The notes under the pieces were generated by a model that ran no database searches, was not told the DNA's origin, and saw only the letters and a list, made by a program, of their open reading frames with translations. A stretch of 53,172 nucleotides of DNA from Agrobacterium albertimagni AOL15. Lineage in GTDB: Bacteria; Pseudomonadota; Alphaproteobacteria; Rhizobiales; Rhizobiaceae. The stretch lies in assembly GCF_000300855.1 (NCBI RefSeq), contig NZ_ALJF01000005.1, positions 1 through 53,172 of the forward strand, written 5' to 3'. Shown here piece by piece: positions 29,179-37,897 of this stretch. Position numbers and translations under genes: made by a program. How positions within the stretch are numbered: the stretch's first letter is position 1; each line of letters starts with the position of its first letter.

Positions 29179-29192
29179 CAGATCGGCGCGGT

Positions 29193-30701
29193 TCAGCCTT
29201 TCTTGACACCAACCAGGCGGATCATGCCGTCCGGCGAAGGTTCAAAACCGGTGACTTCTTTTTTGGTCGCCCAGATCCAGGACTGGTGGCCGAGGTAGAT
29301 GACGGGCAGGTCGTCGTTGAGGATCTTGCCAGCCGCATCGTATTTCTGTTTTCGAACGGCGTCGTCAGTGGAGGCACGAGCTTCATTCAGCAGGGTGTCG
29401 ACCTCAGGATTGCAGTACTTCGTGTCGTTGATCCCGCCCTCGCAGGTGACGAACTGATGGAGGTTGCCATCGGGATCGACACGGCCGGACCAGTCGGAAC
29501 GGCTGAGCTGATAATTGCCAGCGGTCTGTTCGCTGAGCAGTGTTGCAAACTCGGTGGTCTTCAGGCTGACATCGAAGCCGGCCTCGGCCACCATCGCCTG
29601 GACGATCTGCATCATCTGAGCGGCAACGGGATTGTTGGGGATCTGCATTTCGATCGGCACGCGTTCGAAGCCGGCTTCCTTGATCAGGGCTTTGGCCTTT
29701 TCAAGATCGCGGGCCGGAACCGGCAGATCCTTGTTGAACCATGGGCTGTTCGGTGGGAAGGGCTGGTTGCCGCCGACCGCGGTGCCTTCATAGACGACCT
29801 GGTTCAGCGCTTCGCGGTCGATGGCCAGTGAGAAGGCCTGGCGCAAGCGCTTGTCCTTGCCGAGCGGATTGTCGGCGCGGGCGCCATTGCCGATGTTCAC
29901 ATAAAGCGCCATGTAGCCGATGTTGACGACGTCGGCATAGGTGAGGCTGTCATCGGCCTTGACGGATGTCGCGTCGGTCGCTGCGAGCCGCTCGATCATG
30001 TCGAGTTCGCCAGAGCGCAGGTTTGCCAGCCGCACCGTGGTGTCAGGGATCGGCAGGTAGGTCACCTTGTCGATGAAGACATTGTCCTTGTTCCAGTAGT
30101 CGGCGAACTTTTCGAGCACGATGCGGTCTTGCTGGATACGCTCGACAAACTTGAACGGTCCAGCGCAGACTGGTGCCGAACCAAAATTGGCACCCAGTTC
30201 AGCGGCGGCCTTGGGTGAAACGATCATCCCAGCACGGTCGGAAAGTTGTGCGAGCAGCGTTACATCGGGAGCCTTGAGTGTGAATTTGACCTCGTATTCA
30301 CCGGTGGCTTCCACCTTGTCTACCGAGCTCAGCTCGCTCTTGCGACGCGATTCCGGTAATGTCATGTTGCGCTCGATGGTGGCCACGACGGCTGCAGCAT
30401 TGAGTGGTGTATCGTCATGAAACTTGACGCCTTCGCGCAGTTTCATGGTCAGTTCCTTGCCATCGGCAGACCACGCCCACTCCGTCGCAAGTTGCGGCAC
30501 GATCTTCAGGTCGGGTGAGACGTCGACGAGCTTGTCGCACATGGCGGTGTAGACGATGCGGCCGACAAATGTGCGCGATTGGGCAGGGTCCAGCACGTCG
30601 GCGTCGTCTTGCAGGCCGATGCGCAGTTCGGCTGACAAGGCGGGGCCTGCAAGCATGGCGCTCGCCAGGAGTATGGTGGATAAACGCGACAGTATCTTCA
30701 T
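29193..30701 (-). CDS. Peptide/opine-type ABC substrate-binding protein (SBP family 5, DppA/GsiB-like)
   Basis: 502 residues with a signal peptide (MKILSRLSTILLASAMLAGP, cleavage after ALSA). The family-5 layout is clear: LRIGLQDDADVLDPAQS at the mature start, LKIVPQLATEWAWSADGKELT, LREGVKFHDDTPLNA, and KDKRLRQAFSLAIDREAL in the middle. Ligands of the family include di- and oligopeptides, glutathione, opines and nickel; the ligand here cannot be read directly. It is the first transporter gene after the FadR-type regulator, 98 bases downstream. Confidence 0.94.
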   Translation of the reverse strand: MKILSRLSTILLASAMLAGPALSAELRIGLQDDADVLDPAQSRTFVGRIVYTAMCDKLVDVSPDLKIVPQLATEWAWSADGKELTMKLREGVKFHDDTPLNAAAVVATIERNMTLPESRRKSELSSVDKVEATGEYEVKFTLKAPDVTLLAQLSDRAGMIVSPKAAAELGANFGSAPVCAGPFKFVERIQQDRIVLEKFADYWNKDNVFIDKVTYLPIPDTTVRLANLRSGELDMIERLAATDATSVKADDSLTYADVVNIGYMALYVNIGNGARADNPLGKDKRLRQAFSLAIDREALNQVVYEGTAVGGNQPFPPNSPWFNKDLPVPARDLEKAKALIKEAGFERVPIEMQIPNNPVAAQMMQIVQAMVAEAGFDVSLKTTEFATLLSEQTAGNYQLSRSDWSGRVDPDGNLHQFVTCEGGINDTKYCNPEVDTLLNEARASTDDAVRKQKYDAAGKILNDDLPVIYLGHQSWIWATKKEVTGFEPSPDGMIRLVGVKKG

Positions 30702-30799
30702 GGTCGAAAATTCCTCTGGTCTGGTTTTCTGTTCTCATGGGTGTCGCCGGTTATGGCTCCGGCGTTCAGGCTAGGCCGGCCGTGGCCGGAATTGGTTTA

Positions 30800-31531
30800 T
30801 CAGGACACCTCCCCCAGCGGGTCGCCCTCCAGATGGTCCATGGATGTCTGGCGGATCAGCCGCTCCTGCAGCATCAAGAGGTGCTGGCGCATGGCCTCGC
30901 CAGCCTTGGCCGGATCACGCGATGCAATCGCGTCGATGATCGCGGCATGCTGCGCGTTCGACATGCTGATGGTGTTCGTATTGCTGCGGGCGCGCTCGCG
31001 GATCGATTGCCAGGCGTCGTCCTGGCGCACCCGGTTGATAACGTCGAAGATCGACAGGAAAAGCTGATTGCCGGCTGCTTGCGCGATGTGACGGTGAAGT
31101 GCCCCGTCCCAGAGTTCCTTGGCATCGGCATCCTCGCTGTCGAGGATCTTGTTGGCGAGTTCGCGCATGCGGTCGATGTCGCTGCCTTTGGCGCGCAGGG
31201 CGGCCAGTTGCGCCAGTTGCGGCTCAATGCGCAGGCGTACTTCCATGATCTCCATGAAGTTGGTTCCAGCGACGATGGTCTCGAGCCTATCGCTCCATTC
31301 GTCAGGCCTTTGGCCAGCAAACGTTCCCGCGCCCTGCTTGCGCCAGATCGCGCCCTCGGCTTCGAGCACTTCGAGCGCCCGCCGGATCGCCCGGCGGCTC
31401 AGGCCAAGTTCTTCCGACAGCGTCCGTTCGGTCGGTAGCTTTCCATGGGCACTGATCTCGCCATGCCGAAGGAGAGCCCGGAGCTTTTCCAGGGCGTAGT
31501 TCGAATTTTCCTTGGGTGAGCTCTCTGGCAT
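30800..31531 (-). CDS. GntR-family regulator, FadR subfamily (FCD domain)
   Basis: 243 residues. The winged-helix domain (about 10-80) includes LPTERTLSEELGLSRRAIRRALEVLEAEG. The all-helical FCD ligand-binding domain follows, with likely metal ligands in the EVRLRIEPQLAQLAA, LHRHIAQAAGN and NAQHAAIIDAI stretches. These regulators usually respond to carboxylic or amino acids. It heads a seven-gene unit running to 22850, and a perfect palindrome starts 10 bases upstream of its ATG, consistent with autoregulation and control of the whole unit. Confidence 0.93.
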   Translation of the reverse strand: MPESSPKENSNYALEKLRALLRHGEISAHGKLPTERTLSEELGLSRRAIRRALEVLEAEGAIWRKQGAGTFAGQRPDEWSDRLETIVAGTNFMEIMEVRLRIEPQLAQLAALRAKGSDIDRMRELANKILDSEDADAKELWDGALHRHIAQAAGNQLFLSIFDVINRVRQDDAWQSIRERARSNTNTISMSNAQHAAIIDAIASRDPAKAGEAMRQHLLMLQERLIRQTSMDHLEGDPLGEVS

Positions 31532-31540
31532 GAAAGGTCC

Positions 31541-31561
31541 GAACCAATTGTTGATTGGTTC
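31541..31561. promoter_or_regulatory. Perfect palindrome, candidate FadR-type operator
   Basis: GAACCAAT (31541-31548) and ATTGGTTC (31554-31561) form an 8+8 inverted repeat with a 5-base spacer. It lies immediately before the regulator's ATG and ahead of the whole importer-hydrolase unit, so binding would repress the operon and the regulator together. Confidence 0.65.
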
Positions 31562-31754
31562 AGTGAACGTCGAAAATCACTGGTCGTCAAGCTGCTTTTT
31601 GGGCAGATTTGAAATTGCTCAATAATGTGGCAGCCTGATTGGATTGGGTTGGATCCGCGGCCCGAGCGGCTCGGACATATACGAATTGATGCCTGCTCAG
31701 AGGGCGCGGCAATATCCTCCTGTCGGACGGTGGCCTGAACTGTCCGCTAACCAC

Positions 31755-31987
31755 GATCGACCGCTGCCGCTTTTGCCAAGGTTCTACTTCCCGCTCACCA
31801 CCAGACATGATGTCTGCCAGGATCCGACTGGTCCCACACGACTGTGTCCAGGCGTTGGAGCCATGATCTGCATTCAGGAAAAGTTCTTGATATGCGTCTT
31901 GCCGACGCGCGCCGGGCCGTCAGGCGTCATCGGACGGAAACCGCCCCAGAAAGTCGGAACGCGATAGTCGGTTGCCTTGGGAAGCAG
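31755..31987 (-). pseudogene. D-amino acid dehydrogenase (DadA-like) C-terminal remnant, frameshifted
   Basis: On the minus strand the sequence from 31987 reads LLPKATDYRVPTFWGGFRPM, then TPDGPARVGKTHIKN. This is the C-terminal GLRPMTPDGxPxVG region of DadA-type FAD dehydrogenases. One base is missing in the run at about 31879-31882, so the frame shifts; in the next frame the homology continues as LNADHGSNAWTQSCGTSRI and LADIMSGG, matching the LNxGHGxxGWTxxCGS...LADLVSG end. No N-terminal part is present. The rest of 31562-32169 holds no supported gene. Confidence 0.75.
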
Positions 31988-32169
31988 GATTAGTATGCAA
32001 GTTCGATATTCAATCCACGTCGACCGGCTCCTCAGCAGCGACCGGTGGAGAGCCGTCTTGGGAAAATGAGACGGAGGAGGCCTTCGCTACTTGTCCCTGT
32101 CAGCAGCGTCTGGACCCTCATTGCCCGATGTGGTTAACTTTTGTTCTAGGTCTGGGTTGAGGGCTTGTC

Positions 32170-33120
32170 ATGAAGCTGGCATCGACATGGGGCGTCTTGC
32201 TTTTTCTCGTTCTTGCGATGGCTGCCAAAGGCAGTGAAGAAGAACTGGCGATACCCTCCTGGACGATGAGTGACCATCAGTTCCTGTCGGGACAGATCGA
32301 TGCTGCTAAACGCGTGAATTTGCTTGGCGGATTGATGTTTCCGGACAAAGAGCCAGTCGGCCCCGTGCCGGTGATCGTGTTGCTGCACGGCTCTGACGGG
32401 CCCCGAAGTGCAGCCGCCTGGAACTGGGCGCGCATCTTGGCCAGGGCGGGTTTTGCATCATTGCGCGTTGACAGCTACTCGGCGCGAGGACACGACCAGA
32501 TCTACACCAATCAGGGCGCGGTCGGGGAGTTTGCGAATGTGGTCGACGCATTTTCAGCGCTTGCAGTTCTTGCTCAGGACCAGCGGATCGATCCGAAGCG
32601 CATAGTGGTGATGGGATTTTCACGGGGAGGCATTGGGGCACTCTACACGGCCATGCGTCGCTTCGAAGACATCTGGGCTCCGACCGGTCTGCAATTTGCT
32701 GGGCATCTCCCCTTCTATCCACCCTGCAATTTCGCCCTGGAAGGTCAACTGGAGGTCGGACCTGAGCCTATCCGCGCCTTTCATGGTGATGCAGATGTCT
32801 GGAATCCACTCCTTCCCTGCAAAAACTACATCGATCGGCTGGCGGCCGCCGGACACGATGCCTCGCTGACAGTTTATGAAGGGGCGCATCATTCTTTTGA
32901 TCATCCAGGCAGTCCTTCTTACAATGTCGTCAGTGACGCGCAGACCTCTCGCGCCTGTTTTCGTCGCGAAGTGAATGGGATCCTGACGAATTCTGCCACT
33001 GGAAACGCTTTTTCCTGGACCGACGATTGTGTTGAATTGGGGCCCGCGGTCCAGATGAACCCCGCAGCGATGTCCGCAGCCGAGCAAGATGTCTTGGCTT
33101 TCCTCGCTGATCTATTTTGA
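32170..33120 (+). CDS. Secreted dienelactone-hydrolase-family alpha/beta hydrolase
   Basis: 316 residues. A signal peptide is present (MKLASTWGVLLFLVLAMAAK), so it is probably periplasmic. The alpha/beta-hydrolase triad is visible: nucleophile Ser in MGFSRGGIG (about residue 160), Asp in FHGDADVWNPL and His in GAHHSFDHPG. The oxyanion region IVLLHGSDGP lies near residue 72. Four or more Cys residues in the second half could form disulfides. Members hydrolyse esters, lactones or peptides; the substrate is unknown. It is monocistronic, and a TGG-rich spacer without clear promoter precedes it. Confidence 0.88.
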   Translation: MKLASTWGVLLFLVLAMAAKGSEEELAIPSWTMSDHQFLSGQIDAAKRVNLLGGLMFPDKEPVGPVPVIVLLHGSDGPRSAAAWNWARILARAGFASLRVDSYSARGHDQIYTNQGAVGEFANVVDAFSALAVLAQDQRIDPKRIVVMGFSRGGIGALYTAMRRFEDIWAPTGLQFAGHLPFYPPCNFALEGQLEVGPEPIRAFHGDADVWNPLLPCKNYIDRLAAAGHDASLTVYEGAHHSFDHPGSPSYNVVSDAQTSRACFRREVNGILTNSATGNAFSWTDDCVELGPAVQMNPAAMSAAEQDVLAFLADLF

Positions 33121-33226
33121 TCGTCGTGCAACATTGCATCGCCGGTGGTCGACGGCTCTCCGAGTCATCGCAGTTCCCGTCAAAATCCTCAGGAGCAGGT
33201 TCTTCTCCAACATTGAGTTGATAAGT

Positions 33227-34003
33227 CTAGAATGCAGATAGCTTCCGGTCTTGCGCGGGGTGGCATTTTCCCCAACTGCCCTCAGTGAAACGCGACCTCA
33301 TCGTCTCGCTGGCCCGAATCTCAGAGCGGTTCGTTGGCACTTCACCGTCATGAAAGCTGACGAGTAGCTCCAACAGTCCTTCGCGAAGATTGGCCCGCGG
33401 CTGCAATATATCGTTCGCCGCCACTGCAATTCCCGGGCGGGCTTGCTCCAATCCGCCACGGCTGCTGCTTTCGGCGAGCACGACCACATTGAGCATATCG
33501 GTATCCGGTTGTGGCTCCTGCTCGAATACCTCGTACTTCTGGTTGGGTTCCGCAAGCCCGATCCGATAGGAGAGTATCCGGCCGCTAGACACCAGGTCCT
33601 GAAGAACCAGTGCCAGTTTGTTGGACGATCCGTCAGCATGGCTGCGGTCAACAGAATAGGCCTTTACCAGCATGTGGGAGCCTATCCCCCTGCCGCCGGA
33701 GGCGATGCATTCGGCTGGTATGCGCAGAACATTGGAAAAATGCTCGCGCATCTTCAAAGACCATGGCGTGGGGCAGCGCACGAGATCCAGATAATCAGGA
33801 TGTTCGAGTGCAGCCGTGTCATCAAGCTCATACAATGTGAAATAGCGATCAGAGACGGTCCCGAATGCGGCGTAGCGACGGGCCGCGCGGATACCAGGCG
33901 GTGTCAATCGCTCGGGCACGTGTTCGAACGTATGCCAGGTCTCGTATTCCTCTCTCAGAGTGGTGGGGAAGTCATTCCAGAGCGCTAGGAAGGCCTTGGT
34001 CAT
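33227..34003 (-). CDS. Dimeric alpha/beta-barrel (EthD/DUF4286-like) protein
   Basis: 258 residues. The N-terminus FLALWNDFPTTLREEYETWHTFEHVPERLTPPGI, followed by ARRYAAFG, is the ferredoxin-like alpha/beta half-barrel pattern with the conserved WH..EHVPER motif seen in EthD-like and related enzymes. A second, more diverged half follows (about 110-230). No catalytic function can be assigned with certainty; relatives take part in degradation of small organic compounds. The ATG overlaps the alcohol dehydrogenase stop as ATGA. It is the last gene of the NMT1-type importer operon. Confidence 0.75.
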   Translation of the reverse strand: MTKAFLALWNDFPTTLREEYETWHTFEHVPERLTPPGIRAARRYAAFGTVSDRYFTLYELDDTAALEHPDYLDLVRCPTPWSLKMREHFSNVLRIPAECIASGGRGIGSHMLVKAYSVDRSHADGSSNKLALVLQDLVSSGRILSYRIGLAEPNQKYEVFEQEPQPDTDMLNVVVLAESSSRGGLEQARPGIAVAANDILQPRANLREGLLELLVSFHDGEVPTNRSEIRASETMRSRFTEGSWGKCHPAQDRKLSAF

Positions 34004-35031
34004 GGTGTGTCACCAATCACCAGCATGACTTTCGACGCAACGCGGGTGCGGGCAAGCTCCATCCCCTCCAGCGCGTCAGCCAGTGCGAAGTTGTGGCTGA
34101 TCAGGCCGCGCATCAGGTCCTGGTGTTCATCGAGAAAGCGCAGCACTTCATCCCATGTTGCGGCCGGTGCGCGATAGGAGCCGCGGATCTGCTGATGCAT
34201 CCGCACAAGCCGCGTAAGGTCTATCTCGGCAGGACGAGGGTGGATGCCGACGATCGTGAAGATGCCGCGCTTTTTGAGGAAAGGCAGACTGGCATTGACG
34301 AGAGACGGCACTCCGGCCGCCTCGATGATGGCATCGAATGGTGGATAGGCGTTCAGTGCCACTTCAAGTCTTGTTTCCTGCGTGTCGATCAGATCGGTGA
34401 AGCCGGCCGCGCGCAATGCGGCGAGCCTTGGGGAGTCGTCGTGTCCAAGCACCACCACCCTTGCGCCTTTAGCCCGAGCGAAGATCGCAATGCCCTGGCC
34501 AATGAAGCCGGGTCCAATCACAAGCACTGTCTGGCCGGCTCGGACACCAGCGGTGGCGACAGCCTCAGCGCACACGGTCATCGGCTCCGTCAGTGCGGCG
34601 ACTGACAGGTCGAGGCCGTCCGGAACCCGGTGGCAGTTGGCATAGGGAACCTTTACCAAAGCGGCAAAGGCGCCGTTGCGCCCGATACCAACGCCTTTGC
34701 GGGCGACGCAGTTATCTTCGTCTCCAGCAGCGCATGCTGTACATTGGCCGCAGGTGGTTGACGGACGCGCAGTCACCCGAAAGTCACGAACGTCCTCGGG
34801 AATTCCCGGTCCAACCTTTACGATTGTTCCGGCAAATTCGTGGCCGAGCGTAACCGGCATTGCCCTTTCCATCGACTCATAACCCGGTGTCCAGGCAGCG
34901 ATATGGAGATCTGTGCCACAGATCCCGGCATAATGGACACGGACCAACACCTCGCCAGCATCAGGCACAGGATCGTCAGGCGTGCGAAATTCTAGCCCCG
35001 CGGCGGGACGGGTCTTCTGCAAGGCAAGCAT
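34000..35031 (-). CDS. Zinc-dependent medium-chain alcohol/polyol dehydrogenase
   Basis: 343 residues. Catalytic zinc ligands are visible as Cys in GICGTDLH and His-Glu in TLGHEFAG; the structural zinc site is the four-Cys lobe CGQCTACAAGDEDNC. The nucleotide-binding fold contains VLVIGPGFIGQGIA near residue 175. Relatives oxidise sorbitol, threonine, galactitol and other secondary alcohols with NAD(P). It lies 30 bases after the permease gene and overlaps the next gene, so it is in the importer operon and probably oxidises the imported compound or its product. Confidence 0.93.
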   Translation of the reverse strand: MLALQKTRPAAGLEFRTPDDPVPDAGEVLVRVHYAGICGTDLHIAAWTPGYESMERAMPVTLGHEFAGTIVKVGPGIPEDVRDFRVTARPSTTCGQCTACAAGDEDNCVARKGVGIGRNGAFAALVKVPYANCHRVPDGLDLSVAALTEPMTVCAEAVATAGVRAGQTVLVIGPGFIGQGIAIFARAKGARVVVLGHDDSPRLAALRAAGFTDLIDTQETRLEVALNAYPPFDAIIEAAGVPSLVNASLPFLKKRGIFTIVGIHPRPAEIDLTRLVRMHQQIRGSYRAPAATWDEVLRFLDEHQDLMRGLISHNFALADALEGMELARTRVASKVMLVIGDTP

Positions 35032-35061
35032 GTCGGTCTCCAGGAAATCAGGGCGCGGATG

Positions 35062-35913
35062 CTATCCGCGCCAGCTGAGAAAGTGTTTTTCGACCCTGCC
35101 GATGACAAAGCTGACGATCAGGCCAAGTACAGACAGAATGGTCACCCCGGCGAACAGCTTTTCGAGATCGTAGAGAGAGCCGGCTTCGAGAATGTAGGAG
35201 CCGACGCCATACTGCGCACCAAGCATTTCAGCGGCCACGAGCAGGATGATGGCAATCGAGACCGAGACGCGCAGACCCGAGAGGATTGCCGGGAAAGCCC
35301 CCGGAAGCACGATCTTGCGCACGATCGACCACCAGCTCAGCCCAAAGCTCTGGCCCATGCGGATCAAGGTTCGGTCGACATTGTCGACGGCGCCGTAGGT
35401 TGCGACCACCGTCGGGGTAAAGGTGCCGAAGGCGATCAGCATGTATTTCGACATCTCATCAATGCCGAACCATATAACGAACAGCGGCAGAAGCGCGATC
35501 TTTGGGATCGGAAACAGAGCGGCGACGAGGGGTACAAGGCCAGCGCGCACATAGCTGAACAGACCAATGAGAACACCAAGTGCGATGCCGGCAGACACTC
35601 CCAGCAGGCCACCGACGAGAAGGCGCTGCAGTGAAGGAAGCAGATGCTTCCACAGCAGGCTGGTCTGCCAGAGCTGAACAAAGGTGTCGAGAACGGCAGA
35701 TGGGCGGGGCAAGGTGAGGTTTGAGATAAAGCCGCTGCGCGTTCCCGCTTCGGCGAGCGCGATCAGGAGGACAAAGACCACCAGTCCCATACCGCGCACC
35801 GGCGCTGGTGCGAAGCCGCCGCCGCGGAAGCTGACGGTTTTGACGACACTGGCATGGCGATCGTTTTTGTCGGCCAGCGGGACTCGCGCCGCAATCGACG
35901 TGCTTTTAGACAT
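35062..35913 (-). CDS. ABC importer permease (SsuC/TauC/NMT1-type)
   Basis: 283 residues with about six membrane helices and a hydrophilic N-terminus of about 40 residues. The EAA loop reads VDRTLIRMGQSFGLSWWSIVRKIVLPGAFPAIL, the pattern of nitrate/sulfonate/taurine permeases. Its ATG overlaps the ATPase stop by 8 bases. It functions as a homodimer with the ATPase encoded upstream. Confidence 0.94.
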   Translation of the reverse strand: MSKSTSIAARVPLADKNDRHASVVKTVSFRGGGFAPAPVRGMGLVVFVLLIALAEAGTRSGFISNLTLPRPSAVLDTFVQLWQTSLLWKHLLPSLQRLLVGGLLGVSAGIALGVLIGLFSYVRAGLVPLVAALFPIPKIALLPLFVIWFGIDEMSKYMLIAFGTFTPTVVATYGAVDNVDRTLIRMGQSFGLSWWSIVRKIVLPGAFPAILSGLRVSVSIAIILLVAAEMLGAQYGVGSYILEAGSLYDLEKLFAGVTILSVLGLIVSFVIGRVEKHFLSWRG

Positions 35914-36673
35914 TGACCAGTTCCTTATCCGCCGCCATGGCCTCTTCGCGCATCAGGTCCCAAAGCTGTGCTTGCTTTGCCTCAAGCTGGGGATCTCCGA
36001 GATGCCGTTCAGCAAGCGGGATATCGATATCAACGATCTCGCGGATGCGACCGGGGCGGCGCGATAACACGACGACGCGGTGCCCGAGCCGAACCGCCTC
36101 ATTGAGATTGTGCGTCACATAGACGGATGTGAAAGGCTGACGGGTCCAGAGAGAAACCAGATCATCCATCAGCAGCTCACGAGTCTGGCTGTCGAGTGCC
36201 GACAAGGGTTCGTCCATCAGCATGACGGCGGGCCTGACGGCGAGCGCCCGGCTGATGGCAACGCGCTGGCGCATGCCGCCAGATAGCTGCTTTGGAAGCG
36301 CCGAGCGGAAATCGGAAAGACGAGTGCGTTCCAGAACGTCGGTGACGATGTCATCCATCTCGCGACGGCTAAGGCCGTGATCTTCGAGAACAAGTTTGAT
36401 ATTGCCTTCCACCGAGCGCCACGGGAGAAGCGCGAAATGCTGAAAGACATAGGTCAGCGGGTTGAGCGAATCCTTGGGTGCGTCGCCCATCTGCAGGACC
36501 TCGCCCCTCGAAGGGCGCTCGAGCCCGCCGAGGAAGCGCAGAAGCGTAGACTTGCCGCATCCCGACGGACCGATCAGACAGACGATCTGTCCCTGCGGTA
36601 TGTCGAGTGAGATGTCCTTAAGGACTTCTACAGCTCCGTAGTAGTGGCTAATATTGTTCAGTCTCAAGTCCAT
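35906..36673 (-). CDS. ABC importer ATPase (SsuB/TauB-type)
   Basis: 255 residues from the ATG at 36673, which has the ribosome site GGAG; the frame extends 16 codons upstream into the hairpin without family sequence. Walker A GPSGCGKS, signature [15 protein letters not shown], Walker B VMLMDEPLSALD and the His of VTHN are intact. Length is typical for the nitrate/sulfonate/taurine class. It couples to the permease just downstream. Confidence 0.94.
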   Translation of the reverse strand: MDLRLNNISHYYGAVEVLKDISLDIPQGQIVCLIGPSGCGKSTLLRFLGGLERPSRGEVLQMGDAPKDSLNPLTYVFQHFALLPWRSVEGNIKLVLEDHGLSRREMDDIVTDVLERTRLSDFRSALPKQLSGGMRQRVAISRALAVRPAVMLMDEPLSALDSQTRELLMDDLVSLWTRQPFTSVYVTHNLNEAVRLGHRVVVLSRRPGRIREIVDIDIPLAERHLGDPQLEAKQAQLWDLMREEAMAADKELVNV

Positions 36674-36685
36674 GGCGATCTCCTG

Positions 36686-36707
36686 GCGGAGGCCAAGGGG
36701 CCTCCGC
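36686..36707 (-). promoter_or_regulatory. Intercistronic stem-loop between binding protein and ATPase
   Basis: GCGGAGGCC (36686-36694) and GGCCTCCGC (36699-36707) form a perfect 9-bp stem with a 4-base loop, directly before the ATPase ribosome site and after the binding-protein stop. No T-tract follows. Confidence 0.75.
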
Positions 36708-36725
36708 ATGCCGCACGGCAAATGA

Positions 36726-37748
36726 TCAGATCGTCTTCACATAGGATGCGTCGAACAACTGCTCGTGGGTGATGGCGTCCTTGACCATGCCTTCGGACTT
36801 GAACCACTCAAGCTGCTCGATGCAGCTATCGAGCGACAAAGCGAGGCCTTGGTTGATGCGCATCGAGCCATCGATCAGGTTCTGCTTGGCAAGCTCCGCC
36901 GGGCTATCACGCTCGACATATTTGTGAACGATCGTCGCCAGGGCATCGACCTCGGCGGCGTCTGCGGTGTTGTCGACGAAGGCTGCATTGTAGTCGGCGA
37001 CTGCTCGGGAATAGGCCTTGATAAAGGCTTCCGTCATAGCGCGCTCGTCTTTCGCATTCTTGGTCGAGGTGAAGGCTGTGGTCACCTGATAGTTCGGTGC
37101 ATAGTCCGACATGATGCCGATCTGCTGGGCAGCACCTTCCCGGATCATCTTCTTGGCAACGCTCGGCTGAATGACCCAGGCGTCGATCTGACCGGTGGAC
37201 AGCGCACCTACGATAGCGCCGAGCTTTTGCAAGGGGCGGAGCTCGATATCGGCGAGACTAACGTTATGGGCTTGCGCGATCTTGTGTGCCATGAAGTGGA
37301 ATGACGAGCCGGCTGTCGTGATGCCAAAACTCTTGCCAGCCAATTTCGATGGGTCGGTCAGGCCGGCCTCGTATGCCTTGTTCGAGGCAAGCACGATCGC
37401 ACCAGTAAGTCCTTTTTCCTCGGTCAGCGCGCCACCGATTACCTTGACAGCATTCTTTTGCGCCAGACTGATCAGACCGCCACTCATGGCTGTCACACCG
37501 AAATCGGCATCACCGGAGGCGATTGCAACGGCCATCGGTTGGGCCGCTTCAAAGAATTTCAGTTGTATGTCGAGGCCAGCATCCCTGTAATAGCCGCGCT
37601 CGAACGCAATGAAGCTCGGGGCATGGCTAGCCAGGTGCAGGACAGCAAGATTTCGGGTGGCTGCGCGGGCGGGAAGGCCGAATGCGGCAGCGGCACCCAA
37701 AGCGCCCATGCCCCAAAGCGCCTGACGGCGTTTCATCGTAAACTGCAT
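36726..37748 (-). CDS. NMT1/SsuA-like periplasmic substrate-binding protein
   Basis: 340 residues from the ATG at 37748, which follows the ribosome site GGAGGAAC; the longer frame upstream has none. The N-terminus MQFTMKRRQALWGMGALGAA carries a twin-Arg motif (RRQAL) followed by a hydrophobic stretch and PARA, so Tat export is likely. The mature start LAVLHLASHAPSFIAFERGYYRDAGLD is the classic pattern of nitrate/sulfonate/pyrimidine-precursor binding proteins. The ligand is unknown. It is the first gene of a five-gene unit (binding protein, ATPase, permease, dehydrogenase, barrel protein), with a LysR-type palindrome about 95 bases upstream. Confidence 0.93.
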   Translation of the reverse strand: MQFTMKRRQALWGMGALGAAAAFGLPARAATRNLAVLHLASHAPSFIAFERGYYRDAGLDIQLKFFEAAQPMAVAIASGDADFGVTAMSGGLISLAQKNAVKVIGGALTEEKGLTGAIVLASNKAYEAGLTDPSKLAGKSFGITTAGSSFHFMAHKIAQAHNVSLADIELRPLQKLGAIVGALSTGQIDAWVIQPSVAKKMIREGAAQQIGIMSDYAPNYQVTTAFTSTKNAKDERAMTEAFIKAYSRAVADYNAAFVDNTADAAEVDALATIVHKYVERDSPAELAKQNLIDGSMRINQGLALSLDSCIEQLEWFKSEGMVKDAITHEQLFDASYVKTI

Positions 37749-37840
37749 TGTCTGTTCCTCCAATTCTGACGCCTCCCCGGCGCCATCTGTCTTAATTGCC
37801 AGCCAGGTGGAGGCGAGACAACCAACAATGATTATGTCTC

Positions 37841-37859
37841 CCATGCCTTAAAGGCATGG
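37841..37859. promoter_or_regulatory. 19-bp palindrome, candidate LysR operator
   Basis: CCATGCCTT-A-AAGGCATGG is a perfect inverted repeat and contains the LysR T-N11-A motif. It lies between the LysR gene ending at 37898 and the binding-protein start at 37748, where an activator site for the importer operon would be expected. It could also form a weak hairpin, but no T-tract follows. Confidence 0.65.
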
Positions 37860-37897
37860 CGGGGGATGAATGTTGCTCGACGATGAAACGCGCGCAG

